Part shown: positions 43,855 to 52,692 of the stretch, in pieces
How the letters are laid out: each line of letters opens with the position of its first letter
Numbering within the stretch: the stretch's first letter is position 1
Assembly (NCBI RefSeq): GCF_007483665.1
Contig: NZ_VIQO01000011.1
Location: 310,001 to 374,000 of the forward strand
DNA: 64,000 bases
Reading direction: 5' to 3'
DNA from: Catellatospora sichuanensis
GTDB lineage: Bacteria > Actinomycetota > Actinomycetes > Mycobacteriales > Micromonosporaceae
Program-made: the position numbers and the translations under genes
The notes under the pieces: generated by a model
Told to the model about the DNA's origin: nothing
The model's input: the letters and a program-made list of their open reading frames with translations, nothing else
Databases searched by the model: none

Positions 43855-46800
43855 GGCGTCCTCTCCGCGCCGGGTCCGGCGCTCGGGTCGGCGTGCTGCT
43901 CGGCCGGGGTGGCCGTGAGCCGTTGTAGTTCGGCGAGCCCGACCAGGTCGTCGGGCTCGGCGTCGGGGGTGTTCCGGTCGAAGTGGGCCAGTACCCGGTG
44001 GCGCAGCGCGGCGGCGCTGAACGCGGCGATACACAGCCCGAATACCAGGTAGGTCAGGGCGATGCCACGTCCTTCGCCGACGCCCAGCAGGACGCCTACG
44101 GTGTCGGCGAGCGCCCCGCCCGGTGCCATCCATCGCTCCGCGGCGCCGGTTGCGGCTGGGGCGATGACCGCGAAGCCGAGCGGGATCGTCGACCAGGCGA
44201 CCAGCGTGTTGAGTGCGAATACCCGCCCGTGGAACCGCTGCGGCACCTTCGTTTGCACGATGGTGGCGTACACGCCGTTGACGACGGCGAGCAGGAACAG
44301 CATCCCGAAGGCGCCGGTGCCGATGATCGCGGTCGAGGGCCGTAGTCCGATCAGTGCGCCGCAGGCGCCCAAGGCGATGGCGCATCGGAGCATGCCGCGC
44401 ATCCGGTCGGTGCGCGGGCCGCCCCACACTCCGACCGCCAGGCCGCCGGCCAGTGCACCGCCACCGGCCGCGACCGCGACGTGGCCGGCCGTGGCGACGT
44501 CACCCTGCGAGATTGCCAGCGGTGACAGGAGCAGCAGCAGCGGTGACAGGAACACGTTGAGCCCGGCGAAGTAGAGCAGCATGGTGCGCAGCCCGGGGCG
44601 GCCCAGCGAGTAGCGCAGCCCGTGCCGTATCTCGGCGGCGATCGATTCGCGCCGTGAGTGGGCCAGCGTCGCCGGGAAGCGCATCAGCAGCAGAACCCCG
44701 ATGGAGAAGGCGTAGCTGAGTACGTCCGCGATCAGGATCCCGGCGATGCCGAACCAGGCCAGCGCGGCGACGGCGACCACCGGCACGACGAGCTGCGCCA
44801 GTCCGCCGGACATCTGGACCAGGCCGTTGGCGTGGCCGAGATAGCGCTTGGGGACCAGTTGCGGCACCGCCGAGGCGTAGGCCAGCCGCTGGAACGCCAG
44901 CGCCACCGACAGCAGTGCGATCATGATGTACACGGCGGTGGTGTCCAGCCGCCCGAAGGCGAGCAGGGCGAGCATGGCGGCCTGGGTGCCGCCGGCCGCG
45001 CAGTCGGCCAGCAGCATGACCCGACGGCGGTCGCTGCGATCGACGATCGCGCCTGCCAGGGGCAGGACCAGCAGGCCCGGCACGAGCCCGAGGGTGGCCA
45101 TCAGGGCGAAGCCCACCAGCGACCCGGTCTGGGTGTACAGCCACAGCGGCACCGCGAACTCGGTCAGCGCCGAACCGGTGATGGAGACGAGCTGGCTGAG
45201 CGCGACCACCGCGAAGCGCCCCATGCTGGGGGCGGGGGTGGTCGGTCGGTTGCCGGGCTGGTCCGCCTTCGGCGCGGCCGGGCCGATCCCGTCGGGCTCG
45301 TCGTGTGGGCCGGTGGGGCTCTCGTCGCCGGTCGGGTCTGTCAGGTTCAGGTCGACGGTCGTGGTGGCGGAGACGCCGCGCACGTGCCAGGTGCCCGCTG
45401 ACGGATTGGGGTCCGGTTCGGCCTGTAGGCCGCCTGCGAGCAAGGCCGGGTGGATCGTCGTGATGATCTGGGCGACTTCGGCGGCGCGATGGTTGATGAA
45501 GTAGTGGCCGCCCTCGTCGAGGGCGACCACGGCGGTGTGGTCGCTGAAGGCGTGCCATTCCCGGTAGCGCTCGCGGTAGAGGTCGGTGGCGGGGTCGCGG
45601 TCGCCGACGATCGAGATCACGGCCGCGTCGAGGCGGGGCGGCGTGCCGGCGAACAGGTCGGTGTAGAAGTCTTCGGCCTCGACGCTGTCGCGGCGCATGG
45701 CTTTGATGACTGCACCCACCTCGGCGGGTTCCAGGCCGGACAGGTCTACGCCCATGCCGGTGAGCCAGCTGGCGAAGACCCGGTCGCCGAGTAGCCGCTC
45801 GCGGTCGGCAAGCCGGGTCAGCAGGCCCAGTAGCCGACCCTTCGGACGGGCGAACGGGAACATCGCGCCGATGTAGACGGCAGCCGGCGGCCGGCCGGCC
45901 GCCTGCAGCCCCAGCGCGATCGCCATGGCGTACGCGCTGCCGACGCCGCAGTGGCCGTAGACGATCACGGGCCCGGGGACATGCGCGGCGATCTCGGCGA
46001 CGACGGCGGGCACCACTTCGGCCATGGGCCGGGCCTGCTCCTCGGTGCCCAGGTCGTGGCCGGGCAGCGCGAGGCTGAACAGCCGGTGGTGCGACGCGAG
46101 TGCTTCGGCCAGCGGCTGGTAGACGACGGCGCTGCCGCCGCCGTAGGGCACGCACACGACAGAGGCCAGGTGCGCGCCGGCGGTCGCGCGGGCCGGGCGC
46201 AGCTCGTGCAGCAGGCGGGCGGGGCCGTGGTCGGCGGTGTCGCGGGTCGTGTGCTCGGCCAGCCCGGCCACGGTCGGCAGCCGGAACAGGTCCATCACGC
46301 TGACCGCTGCCCAGCCCGCCTCGGCCAGGGGTCGCCGCAGCTTCGCGACGACCTGCACGGCCAGCAGGGAGTGGCCGCCCAGGTCGAAGAAGCTGTCGTC
46401 GCGGCCGACGCCGGTCGTGTCGAGGATCTGCCCGAACACGGCGGCGATCAGCTCCTCGGCCGGCGTGGCCGGGGCGGGGCCGTCGGTCACCGGGGTCCGC
46501 ACGGGCGCGGGCAGGGCCCGCCGGTCGACTTTGCCGCTCGGGCTCAGCGGCAACTGGTCGAGCAGCACGACCGACGCGGGGATGAGCTGCTCGGGCAGTG
46601 TGTCGCGCAGCCGTTCGCGCAGCCGGACCGGGTCCGGCGACGTGCCGGGGGCGGGCACTGCGTACGCGACCAGCCGTTGATCGCCGGGGCTGTCCTCGCG
46701 CAGCGCGACCACAGCCTCGGCGACGTCGGGTCGTTCGCGCAGCGCCGCCTCTATCTCGCCCAGCTCGATCCGAACGCCGCGAAGTTTGACCTGGTCGTCG

Positions 46801-47627
46801 AGGCGCCCAAGGTAGGTCAGCGTGCCGTCGGGGCGTAGCGCGGCCCGGTCGCCGGTGCGGTAGAGCCGTGTGCCGGCCGGGCCGTACGGGTCGGGCGGGA
46901 ACCGTTGCGCGGTCAGCCCTGGGCGGCCGAGGTAGCCGTCGCCGAGCCCCGCCCCGGCGATGCACAGCTCGCCGGGCACGCCGACCGGCTGGGGGCGGCC
47001 GCGCCGGTCGACGACGTGCAGATCGATGTTCTGGATCGGGCGGCCGATCGGCACCGACGCGACGGTGGCGAGGGCGTCGGGGTGGCAGTGCCAGGCGCTG
47101 ACGTCGATCGCGGCCTCGGTGGGGCCGTACAGGTTGTGCAGCTGGGCCGACGGCAGCGCCTGGATGCAGCGCAGCGCGAGCGGGCGGGGCAGTTCCTCGC
47201 CGCTGCACACGATGCGGCGCAGGTGCGCGCGGGCGCCGTCGAGGGCGGCCGGGTCGTCGTCGGCGTGGGCGAGCAGTGCCGCCAGCATTGACGGCACGAA
47301 GTGGACGGTCGTCACCTGGGCCTGGTCCAGCAGCCGGCACAGGTAGGCCGGATCGCGGTGCCCGCCGGGTCGGGCCAGGACCAGTCGCGCGCCTGCGGTC
47401 AGTGGCCAGATGAGTTCCCATACGGAGACGTCGAAGCTGGTCGGTGTCTTGTGCAGTACGGCGTCGGTGCGGTCGAGGGGGTAGGTGCGTTGCATCCAGT
47501 CGAGGCGGTTGACGATGGCGCGGTGGGAGTTGACCGCGCCCTTGGGCCGGCCGGTGGAGCCGGAGGTGTAGATCGCGTATGCCGGGTCGGTGGTGCGCAG
47601 ATCGACGGCGGGCGGTGGGCGGGCCGG
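43839..47627 (-). CDS. Terminal NRPS, 3' part: A (rest)-T-TE fused to an MFS exporter
   Basis: The open frame runs from just after an in-frame TGA at 47628-47630 and continues the A domain interrupted in the preceding frame (YTSGSTGRPKGAV, FDVSVWEL, NLYGPTEAAIDVS, ending SGKVDRRAL). A T domain (FFDLGGHSLLA) and a thioesterase follow. The thioesterase motif VIVYGHCGVGS has Cys where Ser is usual; partners are SIVGDRDP and EGGHYFINH. After a Pro-rich linker comes a complete MFS_3/EntS-like transporter (about 43.9-45.2 kb; LADCAAGGTQAAMLALL and about 11-12 hydrophobic segments). No ribosome site precedes the MFS part, supporting a true fusion. The hand-read A code DVWHVSLIDK matches serine. The end overlaps the MbtH-like gene. 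Confidence 0.88.
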   Translation of the reverse strand, partial: PARPPPAVDLRTTDPAYAIYTSGSTGRPKGAVNSHRAIVNRLDWMQRTYPLDRTDAVLHKTPTSFDVSVWELIWPLTAGARLVLARPGGHRDPAYLCRLLDQAQVTTVHFVPSMLAALLAHADDDPAALDGARAHLRRIVCSGEELPRPLALRCIQALPSAQLHNLYGPTEAAIDVSAWHCHPDALATVASVPIGRPIQNIDLHVVDRRGRPQPVGVPGELCIAGAGLGDGYLGRPGLTAQRFPPDPYGPAGTRLYRTGDRAALRPDGTLTYLGRLDDQVKLRGVRIELGEIEAALRERPDVAEAVVALREDSPGDQRLVAYAVPAPGTSPDPVRLRERLRDTLPEQLIPASVVLLDQLPLSPSGKVDRRALPAPVRTPVTDGPAPATPAEELIAAVFGQILDTTGVGRDDSFFDLGGHSLLAVQVVAKLRRPLAEAGWAAVSVMDLFRLPTVAGLAEHTTRDTADHGPARLLHELRPARATAGAHLASVVCVPYGGGSAVVYQPLAEALASHHRLFSLALPGHDLGTEEQARPMAEVVPAVVAEIAAHVPGPVIVYGHCGVGSAYAMAIALGLQAAGRPPAAVYIGAMFPFARPKGRLLGLLTRLADRERLLGDRVFASWLTGMGVDLSGLEPAEVGAVIKAMRRDSVEAEDFYTDLFAGTPPRLDAAVISIVGDRDPATDLYRERYREWHAFSDHTAVVALDEGGHYFINHRAAEVAQIITTIHPALLAGGLQAEPDPNPSAGTWHVRGVSATTTVDLNLTDPTGDESPTGPHDEPDGIGPAAPKADQPGNRPTTPAPSMGRFAVVALSQLVSITGSALTEFAVPLWLYTQTGSLVGFALMATLGLVPGLLVLPLAGAIVDRSDRRRVMLLADCAAGGTQAAMLALLAFGRLDTTAVYIMIALLSVALAFQRLAYASAVPQLVPKRYLGHANGLVQMSGGLAQLVVPVVAVAALAWFGIAGILIADVLSYAFSIGVLLLMRFPATLAHSRRESIAAEIRHGLRYSLGRPGLRTMLLYFAGLNVFLSPLLLLLSPLAISQGDVATAGHVAVAAGGGALAGGLAVGVWGGPRTDRMRGMLRCAIALGACGALIGLRPSTAIIGTGAFGMLFLLAVVNGVYATIVQTKVPQRFHGRVFALNTLVAWSTIPLGFAVIAPAATGAAERWMAPGGALADTVGVLLGVGEGRGIALTYLVFGLCIAAFSAAALRHRVLAHFDRNTPDAEPDDLVGLAELQRLTATPAEQHADPSAGPGAERTPCSTT

Positions 47628-49495
47628 TCACGCCACGGGGTGTCGTCGTCGAGCAGCACCAGCCGGCCGTGGCCGGGAAGGGCCGTCGCGGCGTCGCGGG
47701 TGGCGAGCACCATCAGCGCGCCGCAGTCGCCGAGCATGAACTCCAGCCGGCGGGCGGGGTAGTCCGGGTCGAGCGGCACGTATGCCGCGCCGGATTTGAG
47801 CACGGCGAGTACGGCGGTGACCAGGGCCGTGCCGCGTGGGGCGCAGACGGCGACGCGCACCCCGGGCCGGGCGCCGCGTTCGACGAGGTGGTGCGCCAGC
47901 CGGTCGGCGCGGGCGTGTAGTTCGGCGTAGGTGACGGTGTCCGCGCCGTCGATGAGCGCCACGTCGTCCGGCGTGGCGTGGACCTGCCGGTGCAGCAGGT
48001 CGAGCAGGGTCTGGTCGGGCACCACGACGCGGGGTCCCCGGCCCTCGGCCAGCACCCGCTCGGTCCCGGCGACGTCGAGCAGCGGCAGGTCCGCGATCGG
48101 GGTGTGCGGTTCGGCGAGGGCCGCGGCGAGCAGGGTCAGCAGGTGGTCGGCCATCCTGGCCACGGTGTCCGGGTCGAACAGGGCCGTGTCGTAGGTGAGG
48201 AAGGCGGCCAGGCCGCGGTCGTGCTCGTAGAGGTACAACTCGAGGTCGAAGCGGGTGGCGACGGCGTCGACGGGGAACCAGGCGATGGTGACCCCGCCGT
48301 GCAGCGTGCGCTGGGCGCGGGTGTAGTTCTGCATCGCGAGCGCGACCTGGAACAGTGGGGAGCGGCTGGTGTCGCGGGTGACCTTCAGCTCGTTGACCAG
48401 GTGCTCGAACGGAAGCTCCTGGTGGCTGTAGGCGTCCAGGGCGGTGTCGCGGACCCGGGTGACCAGTTGTGCGAAGGTCGGGTCGCCGGTCAGGTCGGCG
48501 CGCTGGGCCAGCACGTTGGCGCACATGCCGACCAGGTTCTCGAGCTCCGGGCGGGTGCGTCCGGCCACCGGCGAGCCGACTGCGAAGTCGTCCTGCCCGC
48601 TGTGCCGCCACAGCAGCACCTGGAAGGCCGCCAGCAGCACCATGTACGGTGTCGCGCCCAACGTGGTGGCGAGCCGGCCGGCTGCGGCGGTCAGCTGGGC
48701 GTCGAGGTGGAAGCCGTGGGCCGCACCGGCGAACGCCTGCCGCGCTGGGCGGGGACGGTCGGTGGGCAGGTCCAGCGGCGGCAGTGCGGCGAGCCGGTCT
48801 CGCCAGTAGCCGAGGTCGTCCGCGCAGGCCTGGGCGGTGAGCCGGGCCCGCTGCCAGGCGGCGTAGTCCCCGTAGCGGACCGGTGGCTCGGTGGTGTCGG
48901 GGACGCCGCCGACGAGCACGGTGTCGTAGGCGGCGGCGAACTCGCCGATGATCAGGTCGGTGGACCAGCCGTCGGCGGCGATGTGGTGCAGGGACAGCAG
49001 CAGGATGTGGTCGTCGGGGCCGCGGCCGATCAGCGTGGCGCGTAGCAGCGGCCCGGCGGCCAGGTCGAACGGCTGGGCCGCGTCCGCGGTGACCAAATCG
49101 CGGGTGTGCCGGTCGCGTCCGGCGGGGTCCAGCCCGGCGGGCACGGTCACCACGGCCAGTGGCACAGGCGCGGGGGCGGCAGTGGTGGCGTGCGGGCGGC
49201 CGTCTTCGTCGGCGTGGACCCGCAGGCGCAGGCTCTCGTGCCGGGCGACGACGGCGGTCAGCGCGGCGGTGACAGCGTCGGGGTCGAGGGGCCCGCGTAG
49301 TTCGAGGGCGACGGGCACGACGTAGGCGGCGGTGCCGGGCGCGTACTGCTCCATAAACCACAGCCGTTCCTGCGCGAACGACAGCGGCAGCGGGGAGGCG
49401 GGGCGGCGGGCGATGCCTGCCGTCAGTTCCCGTCGGCGCAGCCGTTGCTGCAGCAGCGCCTGTTTTGCGTCGCTGACCTGGTGGGCCGCTGTCAT
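47399..49495 (-). CDS. Terminal NRPS, 5' part: C-A (frameshifted gene)
   Basis: This frame encodes a condensation domain (about residues 25-450; LSFAQERLWFMEQY, active-site LLSLHHIAADGWS near 170) and the start of an A domain (LTYAEL-type VTYAELHARADRLA, KSGAAYVPLDPDYP). Past VLLDDDTPWRDRPAHRPP the residues become meaningless until the stop at 47399. The expected continuation (VDLRTTDPAYAIYTSGSTG) sits in another frame. A one-base insertion or two-base loss in the GC run at 47607-47627 would rejoin the two parts into one gene of about 1880 codons. Start ATG overlaps the upstream NRPS stop as ATGA. Whether the shift is real or a sequencing error cannot be decided here. Confidence 0.85.
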   Translation of the reverse strand: MTAAHQVSDAKQALLQQRLRRRELTAGIARRPASPLPLSFAQERLWFMEQYAPGTAAYVVPVALELRGPLDPDAVTAALTAVVARHESLRLRVHADEDGRPHATTAAPAPVPLAVVTVPAGLDPAGRDRHTRDLVTADAAQPFDLAAGPLLRATLIGRGPDDHILLLSLHHIAADGWSTDLIIGEFAAAYDTVLVGGVPDTTEPPVRYGDYAAWQRARLTAQACADDLGYWRDRLAALPPLDLPTDRPRPARQAFAGAAHGFHLDAQLTAAAGRLATTLGATPYMVLLAAFQVLLWRHSGQDDFAVGSPVAGRTRPELENLVGMCANVLAQRADLTGDPTFAQLVTRVRDTALDAYSHQELPFEHLVNELKVTRDTSRSPLFQVALAMQNYTRAQRTLHGGVTIAWFPVDAVATRFDLELYLYEHDRGLAAFLTYDTALFDPDTVARMADHLLTLLAAALAEPHTPIADLPLLDVAGTERVLAEGRGPRVVVPDQTLLDLLHRQVHATPDDVALIDGADTVTYAELHARADRLAHHLVERGARPGVRVAVCAPRGTALVTAVLAVLKSGAAYVPLDPDYPARRLEFMLGDCGALMVLATRDAATALPGHGRLVLLDDDTPWRDRPAHRPPSICAPPTRHTRSTPPAPPAGPRARSTPTAPSSTASTGCNAPTPSTAPTPYCTRHRPASTSPYGNSSGH

Positions 49496-52400
49496 GCCTG
49501 CCCTCCCAGCAGTGCCTGGGCCTCGTCGTCGGTGAGCCGGTCCAGGTCGGCCAGGATCAGTTGCTCGACCGCGGCGGCCAGCGCGGCGAGGGTGCGGTGG
49601 GTGAACAGCGTCCGCAGCGGCACCGGCACCTCGACCGTCGCGGTGAGTCGGGCGGCGACACGGGTTGCCAGCAGCGAGTGCCCGCCGACGGCAAAGAAGT
49701 CGTCGTGCGCACCGACGCGGTCCACGCCGAGCACGTCCTGCCAGACCTGCGCCACCAGCTCTTCGGCGTCGGTGCGCGGCGGGGTGTGCGGCTGTTCACG
49801 CAACCGCTGGTCGGCAGGGTCGGGCAGGGCGGCTCGGTCGACCTTGCCGTGCCGGTTCAAAGGCAGCCGGGGCAGCGCGACGAACCAGTTGGGCACGAGA
49901 TGCGCCGGCAGCCGCTCAGTCAGGTGTGCACGCAGGTCCGCGGCTTCGACGTCGGGAGCGACGACGTAGGCGACGAGGCGGCGGTCGCCGGCGATGACCT
50001 CCCGGGCCACCACCGCGGCCTGGGTCACCCCGGGGTGGTCCAGCAGGTGCGCCTGCACCTCACCCGTCTCGATCCGGAAACCGCGGATCTTGACCTGGTC
50101 GTCGTCGCGGCCGAGGAACGTCAGCACACCTGCGGAGTCCAGGCGCACCCGGTCGCCGGTGCGGTAGAGCCGTGCCCCCGGCGGCCCGAACGGGTCCGGG
50201 ACGAACCGCGACGCGGTGAGCCCGGCCCGCCCGTGGTAGCCGTCGGCCAGCCCGGTCCCACCGAGGTACAGCTCGCCGACCGCGCCGGCGGGCAGCATGC
50301 GCAGATCGCCGCCGAGCACGTACGCCCGTACCCCGGCCAGCGGACGTCCGATCGGGACGATGCGGTCGGCGTCGGCGGCGGTGAGTTCGTGTGCGGTGGC
50401 GACGATGGTGGTCTCGGTGGGGCCGTATGTGTTGACCAGCCGGATCCGTTCGCCGTGGGTGGCGTGCCAGCGCGCCAGCGCGGCGGCGTCGACCTGGTCG
50501 GCGCCGAGGATCAGCAGCCGCAGTCCGGACGGCCAGGCCACCTCGCCGTCGACCAGCTCGTGCCAGTACGCCGTGGGCAGGTCGAGGACGGTGACGTCGC
50601 CGCCGGCGGGGGTGGCCAGGATCTCGGGCAGCAGCGCGTCGGGCTGCTCGCGCAGCAGCAGGGTCGCGCCGGCGCTCAGGCTGGGGAACACCTCCTCGGC
50701 GTGGGTGTCGAAGCTGGTGGCGGCGAACTGAAGCACCGTGTCGCCGGGTTCGAGACGGTAGTGCGCCCGCATCCAGCGCACCCGGGCGGTCAGGGCGCGG
50801 TGGCTGACGCGTACGCCTTTGGGCTGCCCGGTGGAGCCGGAGGTGTAGATGAGGTAGGCGGTGTCACCCGGCCGAGCGGCCGGGGCCCCGCTGTCGTGCG
50901 GCCCGTCCGCGTGGTCGGGGACGTCGGCGCCGGGGATAGACAGCGCGGGTGGGGGCTCGGTCAGGTCGAGCAGGGTGGGGGCCGCGGGCAGGCGGTGGTG
51001 CAGGCCCGCGGGCGCGACGACGGCCGTGGCGTTGCTGTCGCGCACCAGGTGGTGCAGGCGCGCATCGGGGTAGGACGGGTCGAGCGGCAGGTAGGCGGCG
51101 CCCGTTTGCCAGCAGGCGAGCATCGCGGTGACCAGGTCGAACGACGGCGGCAGGCAGATGCCGACCACGTCGCCTGCGGTGACCCCGGCGGCGCGCAGCT
51201 TCGCTGCCGTCGCGGCGACCCGCTGGTGCAGTTGGGCGTAACCGAGCCGGTGTTGTCCCTGGCGCAGCGCGACCGCACCGGGTGTGGTGCGGGCACGGTC
51301 GGCGATCAGGTGGGCCACGGTCCGCCCGGCGGAATCCAGCTCGGGTTCGGGTCCGCGGGCCCATGCGGTGAGCTGTGCGCGCTCGGCGGGCAGCAGCGGG
51401 TCCAGGTCCCGCAGGCGGGTCGCGGGGTCGGCGACGACCTGGCGCAGCAGCGCCTCGAAGTGGGCGCCGAGGCGGGCGACGGCGTGGGGGCTGAACAGCC
51501 TGGCGCGGTAGCCGAAGATCACCGCGAGGCCGTGGGCGTCGCGCCAGGCCTCGACCGCGAGGTCGAGCTTGCTGTGCCGGAAGCCGTCGTCGAACGGCTC
51601 GGTGGTCAGCCCGTCGAGCGTGAACGCGGCGCTGTGCGGGTTCTGCAGCACGAACGTCGTACGCAGCAGGCCTTGCCGGGATGGGTCGCGGCCGCCCGGG
51701 CCGTCGGCGAGCAGCTGCTCGAACGGGACGGCGGGGTGGGCGTAGGCCCGTAGCGCGGTGTTTCTGGTGCGGGCGAGCAGATCGGTGAAGCTCGGGTCGC
51801 CGGTCAGGTCGCCGCGCAGCACGATCGTGTGCAGGAAGCAGCCGACCAGCGGTTCGGTCTGCACCTGGTCGCGGCCGGCGGTGAAGGTGCCGACGGCGAT
51901 GTCGCGCTGACCGGTGTAGCAGTGCAGCAGGGCCTGGTAGGCGGTCAGCAGGGTCATGAACAGGCTGCACCGGGCGCTGCGGGCCAGTTGTTCGACGGCG
52001 GCGGTGAGGTCGGCGGGCAGGCGGTGGGTGTGGTAAGCGCCGCTGCTGTCACCGCCGCCGGGCAGGTCTGCGGGCAGCTGCGGCGGGTCGAGCCCGGCCA
52101 GCTGTTCGCGCCAGAACTCCTGCGCCGTCGGGTCGATCCCGGCCGCGCGTTGTCCGCCGGCCCACCGGGCGTGGCTGGTCGTCAGCGGAGGAAGCGGCTC
52201 GTCGGCGCCACGCCGGTGGCCGCGGTAGCGCCGGCCGAGGTCGCCGGCCAGCACGTCCAGCGACCAGCCGTCGGCGACGAGGTGGTGCATCACCAGGACC
52301 AGGACGTGGTCGTGCGGGGCGAGCCGCAGCAGCGCGACCCGCAGCAGCGGCGCGGTGGCCGGGTCGAACGGCTCGTTGGTGCGCGCGGCGACGGCGGCGT

Positions 52401-52692
52401 GGGTGCGCTGCTCGACCGTTGCCGGGTCGCCGGCGCTCAGGTCGACGTGCTCGATCGGCACCGGCGCAGGGGCGGTGGTGTGCTGTCGCAGTACGCCCGC
52501 GGCGTCGCAGTCGAAGACGGTGCGCAGCGGCTCGTGGCGGGCGGACAGGTCGTCGACGGCACGCTGGAGCGCGTCGGAGTCGAGGTCGCCGCGCAGTCGC
52601 CGGACCAGGAACATGTTGTAGGACGGGTCGCCGGGAGCAAGCCGGTCCTGCAGCCACATCCGTTCCTGGGTCAGCGTCACCGGTGCCGTCAT
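49492..52692 (-). CDS. NRPS module C-A-T, predicted cationic amino acid
   Basis: 1066 residues. C domain (about 1-430; LTQERMWLQDRLAPGD, LVMHHLVADGWSLD near 137), A domain (about 450-970; YLIYTSGSTGQPKGV, TYGPTETTIVAT, YRTGDRVRLDSAG, HGKVDRAAL) and T domain (FFAVGGHSLLATR near 1005). My hand alignment of pocket residues gives about DTEDIGTIVK; the acidic Glu and Asp at the third and fourth positions suit a positively charged side chain such as Lys, Orn or beta-Lys. Start ATG 52692 and stop at 49492 both overlap neighbours as ATGA, so the synthetases are made in step. No epimerase or methylase domain. Confidence 0.92.
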   Translation of the reverse strand: MTAPVTLTQERMWLQDRLAPGDPSYNMFLVRRLRGDLDSDALQRAVDDLSARHEPLRTVFDCDAAGVLRQHTTAPAPVPIEHVDLSAGDPATVEQRTHAAVAARTNEPFDPATAPLLRVALLRLAPHDHVLVLVMHHLVADGWSLDVLAGDLGRRYRGHRRGADEPLPPLTTSHARWAGGQRAAGIDPTAQEFWREQLAGLDPPQLPADLPGGGDSSGAYHTHRLPADLTAAVEQLARSARCSLFMTLLTAYQALLHCYTGQRDIAVGTFTAGRDQVQTEPLVGCFLHTIVLRGDLTGDPSFTDLLARTRNTALRAYAHPAVPFEQLLADGPGGRDPSRQGLLRTTFVLQNPHSAAFTLDGLTTEPFDDGFRHSKLDLAVEAWRDAHGLAVIFGYRARLFSPHAVARLGAHFEALLRQVVADPATRLRDLDPLLPAERAQLTAWARGPEPELDSAGRTVAHLIADRARTTPGAVALRQGQHRLGYAQLHQRVAATAAKLRAAGVTAGDVVGICLPPSFDLVTAMLACWQTGAAYLPLDPSYPDARLHHLVRDSNATAVVAPAGLHHRLPAAPTLLDLTEPPPALSIPGADVPDHADGPHDSGAPAARPGDTAYLIYTSGSTGQPKGVRVSHRALTARVRWMRAHYRLEPGDTVLQFAATSFDTHAEEVFPSLSAGATLLLREQPDALLPEILATPAGGDVTVLDLPTAYWHELVDGEVAWPSGLRLLILGADQVDAAALARWHATHGERIRLVNTYGPTETTIVATAHELTAADADRIVPIGRPLAGVRAYVLGGDLRMLPAGAVGELYLGGTGLADGYHGRAGLTASRFVPDPFGPPGARLYRTGDRVRLDSAGVLTFLGRDDDQVKIRGFRIETGEVQAHLLDHPGVTQAAVVAREVIAGDRRLVAYVVAPDVEAADLRAHLTERLPAHLVPNWFVALPRLPLNRHGKVDRAALPDPADQRLREQPHTPPRTDAEELVAQVWQDVLGVDRVGAHDDFFAVGGHSLLATRVAARLTATVEVPVPLRTLFTHRTLAALAAAVEQLILADLDRLTDDEAQALLGGQA

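Noticed and set aside
45200-45240. A separate MFS gene starting at the Met before GRFAVVALS
   Set aside because: No ribosome-binding sequence precedes it and the frame is continuous with the thioesterase, so a fusion is the simpler reading.
44500-47631. A 1043-codon minus-strand frame overlapping the terminal NRPS
   Set aside because: It is out of frame with every NRPS motif and is Arg/Pro/Ala rich; it exists only because stops are rare in this base composition.
49561-51753. A 730-codon plus-strand frame opposite the NRPS genes
   Set aside because: Composition is that of an antisense shadow (Gly, Val, Arg, Gln rich), with no domain; the opposite strand encodes a full C-A-T module.
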